Assembly (NCBI GenBank): GCA_036946415.1
Contig: JAQIJD010000008.1
Coordinates: forward strand, 1-64,000
Length of the DNA: 64,000 nt
Direction of reading: 5' to 3'
DNA from: Sphingomonas_Q fennica_A
Lineage (GTDB): Bacteria; Pseudomonadota; Alphaproteobacteria; Sphingomonadales; Sphingomonadaceae
Both the position numbers and the translations under genes were made by a program. The notes below the pieces were generated by a model. The model was not told where the DNA came from, searched no databases, and worked only from the letters and a program-made list of their open reading frames with translations. Positions 42,322-50,873 of the stretch are shown here, in pieces (the first letter of the stretch is position 1; each line of letters begins with the position of its first letter).

Positions 42322-44001
42322 ATGACAGGCATCGGACGCGCACTCCTCCCCGTGGCGGGGCTTGGCCTCGCCCTCGGCGCCCCCGCGGGCGCAGTGGTGA
42401 CCGCCGATGCGGGCGCGGTCGCCGCCTCCGCTTACGTTCGCGCGCGCGCGGCGGAGGCGATGGGCGAGCTGGAGACGTCGGCGGCGGGCTATGCCACGGC
42501 GCTGGCGGTGGTGCCCGGCGATCCGCTGCTCGCCACCCGCAGCTACCGGCAGGCGCTGGCGGCGGGCGATCAGGCGCTGGCGGTGAAGGCGGCGCGGGTG
42601 CTGGAAGCGGCGGACAAGCTGCCCGCCGACGCGCGCCTGCTGCTGCTGGTGGACGATGTGAATGCGGCGCGCTGGCCCGCCGCCGCCCGCCAGATCGATG
42701 CCATCGCGCAGGACAAGTTGTTCGCCTTCCTCGTCCCCGTGATGCGGGCGTGGGTGGCCTATTGCGCGCGGCAGGGCGATGCGCTGGCGGCGCTGTCCCC
42801 CGCCAGCCTGGAGGGGATCGCCGGGGCGACGCCCTATCTGGGCGAGCATCGCGCGCTGATGCTGCTGGCGCGCGGCCGCTATGACGACGGGATCGCCGCC
42901 GTCCGCGCGCAGGCCGGCCCCTCGGGCGGGCCGAGCGCGCGCCTCCGGATCGTGGCGGCGGGCATCCTCCAGCGCGGACGGCGTAGCGAACAGGCGCTGG
43001 CGCTGCTGACCGGGGACGAGCCGCCGGTGACGGCGGCGCGCGCGACGATCGAGGCGGGGGGCAAGCTGCAACCGCAGCCCTTCGGCGCGCGCGACGGTCT
43101 GGCGGAGCTGTTCCTGCGGCTGGCGGCGGATATCGATCGGCAGCGGATCACCCCGCTGGCGCTGGGCATGGCGCGGCTGGCGACCTTCGTTGCGCCGGAC
43201 AACGATGCCGCCTGGCTGGCGACGGGATCGGTGCTGGCCGGCGCCGACCGGGGTGCGGCGGCATTGCAGGCGCTCGATCGCGTGCGGCCGGGGCCCTATG
43301 CGGAAGGGGCGCGGATCGCGCGGCTGCGGGTGATGGTGCGGCAGGGCGACAAGCAGGAAGCGCTGGCGGTGGTCAAGGCCGATGCCGCGCGGCCGGACGC
43401 CACCGCCGCCGAATGGACGCGGCTGGGCGATTTGCTGACCGACCTCGATCGCGACGCCGAGGCCGCCGACGCTTATGCCCGTGCGCTGGCGCTGGCCGAG
43501 GCGGCGGGCGCACCCGCCGCCGAACGCTGGCCGCTCCTCCTCCTGATGGGCGGCGCGCGCGAGCAGGCGGGGCAATGGCCGGAAGCGCAGGCGGCGCTGC
43601 AAAAGGCCATCGCGCTCGCCCCCGATCAGCCGGTGGTGCTGAACTATCTGGGCTATGCCAAGCTGGAGCGGCGCGAGGACCTGCCGCAGGCGCGCGCGCT
43701 GATCGAGCGGGCGAGCAAGCTGCGCCCGGACGACCCCTCGATCACCGATTCGCTCGGCTGGTCCTATTATCTGACCGGCGATGTCGGCCCGGCGATCGCG
43801 GCGCTGGAGAAGGCGGTGGCGGGCGATCCGGCGCAGGCGACGATCAACGAGCATCTGGGGGACGCTTACTGGACCGCGGGGCGGCGCTATGAGGCGCGCT
43901 ATGCGTGGCGGGCGGCGCTGGTTTCCGCCGACGAGAAGGAGACGGCGCGGCTGCGCGGCAAGATCGACGCCGGGCTGACGCCGGCGACCCGCGCCCCCTG
44001 A
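42322..44001 (+). CDS. exported TPR protein
   Basis: A 559-residue protein with a signal peptide (ALLPVAGLGLALGAPAGAVV) and many tetratricopeptide repeats, clearest in the C-terminal third: QWPEAQAALQKAIALAPDQP, VVLNYLGYAKLERREDLPQ, DDPSITDSLGWSYYLTGD and EHLGDAYWTAGRRYEARYAW. Such proteins scaffold envelope complexes; no specific partner is identifiable. It ends with TGA overlapping the ispE start (TGATG), so the two are co-translated, as is common in sphingomonads. Confidence 0.88.
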   Translation: MTGIGRALLPVAGLGLALGAPAGAVVTADAGAVAASAYVRARAAEAMGELETSAAGYATALAVVPGDPLLATRSYRQALAAGDQALAVKAARVLEAADKLPADARLLLLVDDVNAARWPAAARQIDAIAQDKLFAFLVPVMRAWVAYCARQGDALAALSPASLEGIAGATPYLGEHRALMLLARGRYDDGIAAVRAQAGPSGGPSARLRIVAAGILQRGRRSEQALALLTGDEPPVTAARATIEAGGKLQPQPFGARDGLAELFLRLAADIDRQRITPLALGMARLATFVAPDNDAAWLATGSVLAGADRGAAALQALDRVRPGPYAEGARIARLRVMVRQGDKQEALAVVKADAARPDATAAEWTRLGDLLTDLDRDAEAADAYARALALAEAAGAPAAERWPLLLLMGGAREQAGQWPEAQAALQKAIALAPDQPVVLNYLGYAKLERREDLPQARALIERASKLRPDDPSITDSLGWSYYLTGDVGPAIAALEKAVAGDPAQATINEHLGDAYWTAGRRYEARYAWRAALVSADEKETARLRGKIDAGLTPATRAP

Positions 44002-44822
44002 TGGCGGCGACCGCGACGGCCTATGCCAAGATCAACCTCGTGCTCCACGTCCGCCGGCGGCGCGCGGACGGCTATCACGAGCTGGAGACATTGTTCGCCT
44101 TCGTCGACGACGGCGACCGGCTGACGCTGGCGGACGCGGCCGGGGATGCGCTGACGATCGCCGGGCCGTTCGCGGCGGGGCTGGGCGCGGGGGCGGACAA
44201 TCTGGTGCTGCGCGCCGCCGCCGCCTTCCGCGCGCGCTATGGCGGGGCGGGGGCGGCGTTCGCGCTCGACAAGCGGCTGCCGGTGGCGGCGGGGATCGGC
44301 GGCGGATCGGCCGATGCGGCGGCGGCGCTGCGGCTGCTGGCGGGGCGTGCCGGGGTGGCGGGGGACGATGCCGGGCTGACGGAGATCGCGGCGGGGCTGG
44401 GGGCGGACGTGCCCGCCTGCCTTGCCTCCACCGGCCAGCGCGGCACCGGGCGGGGTGACGAACTCGCGCCGGTGACGGGGACGGCGGGGGTGCCGGTGCT
44501 GCTCGTCAATCCGCGCCGGCCCCTCTCCACGGGCGCGGTGTTCGGCAGCTGGGACGGCATGGATCGCGGGCCGCTGGGCGAAGGCGATCCGATCGCCGTG
44601 GCGCTGCAGGGGCGCAACGATCTGGAGCCGCCGGCGCGGGCGCTGGAGCCGGGGATCGATGCGGTGCTGGGCTGGCTGGGCAGGCGTGCGGGCGCGCGGC
44701 TGGCGCGCATGTCCGGATCGGGGGCGACCTGCTTCGCGCTGTTCGCCGACATTCCCACGCGAAATGCGGCGGCGGCGGAGGTGCCGGCGGACTGGTGGGC
44801 GATGGCGGGGGTGCTGCGGTGA
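44001..44822 (+). CDS. ispE: 4-diphosphocytidyl-2-C-methyl-D-erythritol kinase
   Basis: GHMP kinase of the MEP isoprenoid pathway, phosphorylating CDP-methylerythritol, 273 residues. The N-terminal TAYAKINLVLHVRRRRADGYHEL holds the catalytic Lys and substrate loop (shown in parts as AYAKINL and DGYHELETLF). The ATP loop is LPVAAGIGGGSADAAAALR, the catalytic Asp lies in GLGADVPACL and the third motif is ARMSGSGATCFALF. It starts one base inside the TPR protein stop. Confidence 0.95.
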   Translation: MAATATAYAKINLVLHVRRRRADGYHELETLFAFVDDGDRLTLADAAGDALTIAGPFAAGLGAGADNLVLRAAAAFRARYGGAGAAFALDKRLPVAAGIGGGSADAAAALRLLAGRAGVAGDDAGLTEIAAGLGADVPACLASTGQRGTGRGDELAPVTGTAGVPVLLVNPRRPLSTGAVFGSWDGMDRGPLGEGDPIAVALQGRNDLEPPARALEPGIDAVLGWLGRRAGARLARMSGSGATCFALFADIPTRNAAAAEVPADWWAMAGVLR

Positions 44823-44990
44823 ACGGGGTGGGCGCGGCCGGCGAACGATGCGCCGCCGGATCCCGCCGCGGATGGCGGACGGTGACGGGGGCGAGCCGGT
44901 GGTGAGTGGTTGGGCAAGGCGGGCGGGCGGTCGCGCGGGGGCGTGGATCGCCGATGCCGGTGCGGGGCGGCCGCCGGCCGGGGCGCAGTG
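44823..44990. other. intergenic region between ispE and the hydrolase gene
   Basis: 168 bases, very GC-rich. I see no gene of its own. The following hydrolase might begin upstream within it, but no conserved sequence supports this. Confidence 0.35.
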
Positions 44991-45707
44991 GTGAGCGCGG
45001 CGTGGACCGAGCTGGCCGGCGGCGATGCGCCGGACGGGTGCGACGTGCTGGTGATCGCTGACCATGCTTCCGCCACCGTGCCGGCAGGGATCGACCTGGG
45101 CGTGCCGGCCGACGCCATGCGGCGGCACATCGCGGTCGACATTGGCGTGGCGGCGGTGGCGGCGCGGCTGGGGTTCCGCGCGGTACTGGGCGGCGTCTCG
45201 CGCCTCGTCATCGATTATAATCGCGAGGCGGATTCGCCCGGCCTGATCCCGATCGAGAGCGACGGTACGGTGGTGCCCGGCAACGTCGGCGCGGATCGGG
45301 AGGCGCGGCTGGCGGATTATTATCGGCCCTATCACGATCATGTGGCGCAGTTGGTGGCGGCGATGCGGCCGCGGCTGATCGTGTCGCTGCACAGCTTCAC
45401 GCCGCAACTGGCGACGCGGCCCGAGGAGGCGCGCCCGTGGGAGATCGGCATCCTCTACAACCGCGACGAGCGCGCCGCCCGCATCGCCTTGCCGCTGCTG
45501 GGCGAAGCGGGAGTCCTGGCGGGGGACAATCTGCCTTATTCGGGCCGCGTGCTGAACGCGACGATGAACGCCCATGCCGAGGCGAACGGCATTCCCTATC
45601 TGGGGATCGAGGTGCGGCAGGATCTGATCGGCAACGATGCGGGTGCGGCCGATTGGGCAGCGCGGCTGCGGCCGATCATCCTTTCCGTGGCGGCGGCGGT
45701 GGGTTAG
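44991..45707 (+). CDS. N-formylglutamate amidohydrolase-like protein
   Basis: Zinc hydrolase of the FGase family, 238 residues, cytoplasmic. Recognisable parts are VLVIADHASATVPAG, GGVSRLVIDYNREADSPG, YRPYHDHVAQLV and LIVSLHSFTPQL, which carry the His and Glu metal ligands, then GIEVRQDLIGND. Family members hydrolyse N-formyl-L-glutamate in histidine degradation, but no hut genes are nearby, so another N-acyl substrate is possible. The start is GTG 44991; an in-frame GTG at 44988 exists and no strong ribosome site is visible. Confidence 0.82.
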   Translation: MSAAWTELAGGDAPDGCDVLVIADHASATVPAGIDLGVPADAMRRHIAVDIGVAAVAARLGFRAVLGGVSRLVIDYNREADSPGLIPIESDGTVVPGNVGADREARLADYYRPYHDHVAQLVAAMRPRLIVSLHSFTPQLATRPEEARPWEIGILYNRDERAARIALPLLGEAGVLAGDNLPYSGRVLNATMNAHAEANGIPYLGIEVRQDLIGNDAGAADWAARLRPIILSVAAAVG

Positions 45708-45738
45708 AGGCCCCGAGCGACCAGCCGCCGAGGATGTT

Positions 45739-47460
45739 ATGGCCCACGAGTTCGACAAATCCCGCCTGCCCAGCCGCCACGTTTCGGTCGGCCCGGAGCG
45801 GGCGCCGCACCGCAGCTATTATTATGCGATGGGGCTAACCGAGGAGGAGATCGCGCGGCCGTTCGTGGCGGTGGCGTCCGCCGGCAACGACAGCGCGCCG
45901 TGCAACACCACGCTCGACTTCCAGGCCGACATCGCGCGCGAGGGCGTGAACGAGGCGGGCGGCATGCCGCGCCGGTTCAATACGATCACCGTGACGGACG
46001 GGATCGCGATGGGCCATCAGGGGATGAAATCCTCGCTGGTCAGCCGCGAGGTGATCGCGGATTCGGTCGAGCTTTCCGTGCGCGGCCATTGCTACGACGC
46101 GCTGATCGGCTTTGCGGGGTGCGACAAGTCCCTGCCCGGCATGATGATGGCGATGCTGCGGCTGAACGTGCCTTCGATCTTCGTCTATGGCGGATCGATC
46201 CTGCCCGGCCGCTACCACGAACAGGACGTGACCGTGGTCGACGTGTTCGAGGCGGTGGGCCAGCACGCGGCGGGCAATTGCCCGCTGCACGATCTGATCG
46301 CGCTGGAAAAGGTCGCCTGCCCCGGCCATGGCGCCTGCGGCGGCCAGTTCACCGCCAACACCATGGCCTGCGTCGGTGAGGCGATCGGTTTATCCTTGCC
46401 GAACAGCAACATGGCGCCCGCCCCTTACAAGAGCCGGGAAGAGGTGGCACGCGCCGCCGGGCGGCAGATCATGGAGTTGCTGCGCCTTAACCTGCGCCCG
46501 CGCGACATTTGCACGCGCGAGGCGTTCGAAAATGCGGCGCGGATCGTGGCGGCGACGGGCGGCTCGACCAACGGCGCGCTGCACCTGCCGGCGATGGCCA
46601 ACGAGGCGGGGATCGATTTCACCCTGTTCGACGTGGCAGAGATATTCAAATCAACGCCTTACATCGCGGACCTGAAGCCCGGTGGCAGGTATGTGGCGCG
46701 TGACATGCATGATGCCGGCGGCGTCTACATGCTGATGAAGACGCTGCTGGCGGAAGGCTTCCTCCACGGCGACTGCCTGACGGTGACGGGCAGGACGCTC
46801 GGCGAAAATATCGACGCGGTGACGTGGAATCCCGACCAGAAGGTGATCTACGACGCGAAGACGCCGATCACGCCGACCGGTGGCGTCGTCGGCCTGCGCG
46901 GCACGCTCGCGCCCGACGGGGCGATCGTGAAGGTGGCGGGGATGAAGCGGCTGGTGTTCGAGGGGCCGGCGCGGGTCTTCGACTGCGAGGAGGATTGCTT
47001 CGCCGCGGTCGAGAACCGTGAGATCGCCGAGGGATCGGTGATCGTGATCCGCTACGAAGGGCCGAAGGGGGGCCCCGGGATGCGCGAGATGCTTTCCACC
47101 ACCGCCGCACTTTACGGCCAGGGCATGGGCGAGAGCGTGGCGCTCATCACCGACGGGCGCTTCTCGGGCGGCACGCGCGGCTTCTGCATCGGCCATGTCG
47201 GGCCGGAGGCGGCGGACGGCGGGCCGATCGCGCTGGTGGAGGATGGCGACATCATCCGCATCGATGCCGAGATCGGCACGATCGACCTGAAGGTGGACGA
47301 AGCGGTGCTGGCCGAGCGCCGCGGGCGCTGGCAGCCGCGCATCAACGATTATCAGGCGGGGGCGCTGTGGCGCTATTCCCGGAACGTCGGCCCCGCTTCC
47401 ACCGGGGCGGTGACGCATCCGGGTGCGCGCGCCGAGCGGCATGTCTACGCCGATATCTGA
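45739..47460 (+). CDS. ilvD: dihydroxy-acid dehydratase
   Basis: Iron-sulphur dehydratase of valine and isoleucine synthesis (2,3-dihydroxy acids to 2-oxo acids), 573 residues. Cluster and metal signatures are SAGNDSAPCNTTLD, IGFAGCDKSLPGMMMAML and PGHGACGGQFTANTMACVG (three cluster Cys); the C-terminal LITDGRFSGGTRGFCIGHVGPEA also matches. The related 6-phosphogluconate and sugar-acid dehydratases are alternatives, but the N-terminal RAPHRSYYYAMGLTEEEI fits IlvD. ATG 45739 follows GAGGA. Its last 20 bases overlap the nnr start. Confidence 0.93.
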   Translation: MAHEFDKSRLPSRHVSVGPERAPHRSYYYAMGLTEEEIARPFVAVASAGNDSAPCNTTLDFQADIAREGVNEAGGMPRRFNTITVTDGIAMGHQGMKSSLVSREVIADSVELSVRGHCYDALIGFAGCDKSLPGMMMAMLRLNVPSIFVYGGSILPGRYHEQDVTVVDVFEAVGQHAAGNCPLHDLIALEKVACPGHGACGGQFTANTMACVGEAIGLSLPNSNMAPAPYKSREEVARAAGRQIMELLRLNLRPRDICTREAFENAARIVAATGGSTNGALHLPAMANEAGIDFTLFDVAEIFKSTPYIADLKPGGRYVARDMHDAGGVYMLMKTLLAEGFLHGDCLTVTGRTLGENIDAVTWNPDQKVIYDAKTPITPTGGVVGLRGTLAPDGAIVKVAGMKRLVFEGPARVFDCEEDCFAAVENREIAEGSVIVIRYEGPKGGPGMREMLSTTAALYGQGMGESVALITDGRFSGGTRGFCIGHVGPEAADGGPIALVEDGDIIRIDAEIGTIDLKVDEAVLAERRGRWQPRINDYQAGALWRYSRNVGPASTGAVTHPGARAERHVYADI

Positions 47461-48821
47461 CGGTCCTGCCATCCTGACCGCGGCGGAGATGCGTGCCGCC
47501 GAGGCGGCATCGGGCGTGTCCGAGCAGGTGCTGATGGCGCGGGCGGGCAAAGCGGTGGCGGAGGCGGCGCGGCGGATCGCGCCGGGTGCGTCGGTGCTGG
47601 TGCTGGCGGGGCCGGGCAACAATGGCGGGGACGGCTATGTTGCGGCGCGGCTGCTGGCCGAGCGCGGCGTGGCGGTGCGCGTGGCGGCGGCGGGCCCCTC
47701 CCGCACCGGCGCGGCGGCGGCGGCGCGGGGCGGCTGGCGCGGACGGATCGAGCTGCCCGAGCGGGCTGAGCCGGGCCAATTGCTCATCGACGCCCTCTAC
47801 GGCACCGGCCTCAGCCGCGGGCTGGAGGCGCCCGCCGCCGCTACCCTGCTGCGGCTGGCGGGGGCTGCCAGGCGGCGGATCGCGATTGATCTGCCGAGCG
47901 GGATCGGCGCGGACGACGGCGCGATCCTCTCCCCCGTGCCCGATTTCGACGCGACGGTGGCGCTGGGCGCGCTCAAGCCCGCACACCTGCTGCATCCGGC
48001 GGCAGCGCGCTGCGGGCATGTGCTGCTGGCCGACATTGGTGTGGCGGCGGGGGGGTGTGGCGGCGGGGGGCCGGCTGACGACGGTCGCGCGGCCGCATTT
48101 GCCGGCACCGGGGCCGGAGGATCATAAATATTCGCGCGGGCTGGTCGCGATCGTCGGCGGGGCGATGGCGGGGGCGGCGATGCTGGCGGCAAGGGCGGCG
48201 GGGGCTGCCGGCGCGGGCTATGTGCTGCTGGCGGAAGCGGCCGACGCGACGGCGGGGCCGGATGCGATCGTGCGACATCGCGGGCCGCTCGCCGAACGGC
48301 TGGCGGATGCGCGGATCGGCGCGGTGGTCGTCGGGCCGGGCCTGACCGGGGACGATGCGGCCCGCGCGCGCGACGCGATCCGCAGCGGGCGACCGCTGGT
48401 GCTGGATGCAGGAGCGATCGCGCTCGGCCTGCCGCGCCTGCCGGTCCCGGCGATCCTGACGCCGCATGACGGGGAATTCCGCCGCGCCTTCGGGGATCTG
48501 CCCGGCAGCAAGATCGATCGCGCCCGTGCGGCCGCCGAGCGCAGCGGGGCGGTGGTGCTGCTGAAGGGGCCGGATACGGTGATCGCGGCGCCCGATGGGC
48601 GCGCGGCGATCGGCGTCTCGCCGCGCTGGGCGGGGACGGCGGGGAGCGGCGACGTGCTTGCGGGCCTGTGCGGGGCGATGCTGGCGCGCGGCCTCGATCC
48701 CTTCGCTGCCGCCTGTGCCGCACAATGGCTGCACGCCGCCGCGGTGCGCGCCGCCGGTCCCGCGCCGATCGCCGATGCGCTGATCGCGCCGTTGGGGGAG
48801 GCGGTGGGATCGTGCGGATGA
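47441..48821 (+). CDS. nnr: bifunctional NAD(P)H-hydrate epimerase/dehydratase, frameshifted
   Basis: Repairs hydrated NAD(P)H. The N-terminal epimerase domain has VLAGPGNNGGDGYVAARLL and IDALYGTGLSRGLE. The C-terminal ADP-dependent dehydratase has DHKYSRGLVAIVGGAMAGAA, VVVGPGLTGDDAARA, ILTPHDGEFRRAFGDLPG and RWAGTAGSGDVLAGLCGAML (catalytic Asp in GSGD). Between them the frame breaks at seven G (48049-48055). With six, it reads DIGVAAGGVAAGGRLTTVAR and the whole protein is 459 residues, the usual length. A one-base insertion, likely a sequencing error. It overlaps the end of ilvD by 20 bases. Confidence 0.88.
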
Positions 48822-49236
48822 GGGGGGTGGTGGCCGGTATGCGCATGCGCTGCGCGATGCAGGGCTGTGTATCGGCCGCTGCGGTCGTCCGTTTCCGCGC
48901 GACGCTTCGGGGTGTCGCGCGGTCGATCGGTTCGCGCGGAGACGCGGAGACGCGGAGGTGTTTCGGGCGTGGCGATGCTGCGGGTCGGGGAGCGGGGTCC
49001 GCTGGAGGCCTGCCGCTTCGCGGCGGGGGTCATTGCCCTGCGTCTCTCCGCGGCACCCATCTGGGTGACGCGCAACGCGCGGGGACGGGGCATAGGTCGA
49101 TCCGCCGCGCTACCGATGGCGGGATGATGCAGGGAAGCACGGAGATCACGCCCGGCGGTAGCGTGAAGGGGGGCGGGCGGCCTGCCCCGGCCCTTCGCTT
49201 GTTTCGTCCGGCCGGGCCGGTTTCAGGAGCGCGGCG
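48822..49236. other. 415-base gap between nnr and the RNA methyltransferase
   Basis: No gene I can support. It contains a short tandem GGAGACGC-type repeat (GGAGACGCGGAGACGCGGAGG, 48938-48958 region) and a partly complementary CTGCGTCTCTCCGCG about 90 bases further, which could pair as a long-range stem. Confidence 0.4.
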
Positions 49237-50433
49237 ATGAGCGACGTCGAGACCATCGTCCGCATCGCCGCGCGGGGCGATGGCGTTACGGAGAGCGGGC
49301 GGCACGCGCCGCTGGCGGCGCCGGGCGACGGCCTCGCCATCGACGGATCGCTGATACCGGGGCCGCATCATGCGACGCCGCCGTGCCGGCATTTTCCGGA
49401 ATGCGGCGGCTGCCAGCTCCAGCATGTCGACGACGCGGCTTATGCCGACTTCATTGTCGCGCGCATCACTGATGCGTTGCGCGCACAGCGGATCGACGCG
49501 CCCGATATCCGCGCCCCCCACCTTTCGCCGCCCGCCACGCGGCGCCGGGCGACGCTGGCGATCGAGCGGGCGGGGCGGGTGACGCGGATCGGCTTCCATG
49601 AGGGGCAGGGCCATCGCATCGTCGACATGGCCGAATGCCATGTACTCGACCCGAGGCTGTTCGCGCTGGTGGCGCCACTGCGCCGGCTGCTGGCGCCGCT
49701 GCTGGCCGATCGCGTGCCGGCGACGGCGCAGGTGACGATCGCCGATCAGGGGATCGACCTGAACCTCGCCGGCATCCGGCCGGAGGGGCTGGCGCAGGTG
49801 GAGGCGCTGACCGCCTTCGCCGCCGGCCACGGCCTCGCCCGGCTGACGGTGGACGACGGCTACGGCCCCGAGGCGCGGTGGGAGCCGGTGCCGGTGACGG
49901 TCACGCTGTCCGGCACGCCGGTCGGCCTGCCGCCGGGCGGCTTCCTGCAGGCGACCGCGGACGGCGAGGCGGCGCTGGTTGCGGCCGTGTGCACGGCGGT
50001 GGCGGGCGCGGGGACGGTGGCGGACCTGTTCGCGGGCCTTGGCACCTTTTCCTGGCCGCTGCTGGCGGTGGGCGCGCGGGTGATGGCGGTGGAGGGCGCG
50101 CGCGATGCGGCGCTGGCGGCGAAGGCGGCGGAGAACGGGCGGCCGCTGTTCGTCGACCATCGCGACCTGTTCCGCCGGCCGCTGTCGACCGCCGAACTGA
50201 GCCGCTTCGACGCGATCGTGCTCGATCCGCCGCGGGCGGGCGCGCGCGAACAGACGCTCGCGCTGGCCGGCGCGGACGTGGGCGCGATCGCCAGCGTCTC
50301 CTGCAACCCCGCCACCTTCGCGCGCGATGCGGCGGCGCTGATCGCGGGCGGGTGGCGGATCGACTGGGTGCAGCCGGTAGGGCAGTTCCGCTGGTCGACG
50401 CATGTCGAGCTGGTGGCGCGGTTCGTGCGGTAG
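49237..50433 (+). CDS. class I RNA m5U methyltransferase (TrmA/RlmD family)
   Basis: A 398-residue methyltransferase making 5-methyluridine in rRNA or tRNA. An N-terminal [4Fe-4S] site uses Cys in PPCRHFPECGGCQLQH and AECHVL. The SAM fold is VADLFAGLGTFSWPLL; the catalytic motif X region is IVLDPPRAGAREQ and the nucleophile Cys is in IASVSCNPATFARDA. The TRAM domain of RumA is shortened to the initial 40 residues (TIVRIAARGDGVTESGRHA). The rRNA-versus-tRNA target cannot be fixed by eye. Confidence 0.9.
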   Translation: MSDVETIVRIAARGDGVTESGRHAPLAAPGDGLAIDGSLIPGPHHATPPCRHFPECGGCQLQHVDDAAYADFIVARITDALRAQRIDAPDIRAPHLSPPATRRRATLAIERAGRVTRIGFHEGQGHRIVDMAECHVLDPRLFALVAPLRRLLAPLLADRVPATAQVTIADQGIDLNLAGIRPEGLAQVEALTAFAAGHGLARLTVDDGYGPEARWEPVPVTVTLSGTPVGLPPGGFLQATADGEAALVAAVCTAVAGAGTVADLFAGLGTFSWPLLAVGARVMAVEGARDAALAAKAAENGRPLFVDHRDLFRRPLSTAELSRFDAIVLDPPRAGAREQTLALAGADVGAIASVSCNPATFARDAAALIAGGWRIDWVQPVGQFRWSTHVELVARFVR

Positions 50434-50873
50434 GGGCGGGCGCGGCGGCGCGCGTGGCCCTCCCCCTACGCTTGGATCGGGGGGCTGCGAGGACGGCTTA
50501 TCGGCGCGCGAGCATCGCAGCCCCGCGTGTCCCTCGACTTCGCTCGGGATGAACGGATGTTGTGGGGATGGCAGAGCGGCGGGGTGAGCCTCACGGCGTT
50601 GCGTGTGTTCCTTGCTTACGCGGGGTTACGGATGTCGTAGAAGGGCGACGGTGAGACGTCCTTCACAATTATCCCCCCTACGTTCGGGCCGAGCGAAGTC
50701 GAGGCCTATGCGCGGCGGACGCACGGATCAGTGCAACCGCGCCCTCCACGCAAGGTCCCCTGTCGAAGACCCGTATCGAAGCAGCGTTCCGGGTGGCGCC
50801 GTCCTTCGATACGCCATTTCGACTGCGCTCAATGGCTACTCTGGACGAACGGAGGCGCGGGGGGATGGCGCGA
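50434..50873. other. 440-base gap with short dispersed repeats
   Basis: No gene is supported. It holds three related short repeats: CCTCGACTTCGCTCGGGATG at 50532-50551, an inverted copy GTTCGGGCCGAGCGAAGTCG at 50682-50701, and a longer relative at 50801-50852 (CCTTCGATACGCCATTTCGA then GACTGCGCTCAATGG and GGACGAACGG). Such units are scattered in sphingomonad intergenic DNA. Confidence 0.5.

Noticed and set aside
48938..48958. Possible CRISPR-like array from the GGAGACGC tandem units
   Set aside because: The units are adjacent with no spacers, only about three copies, and no cas gene is present.
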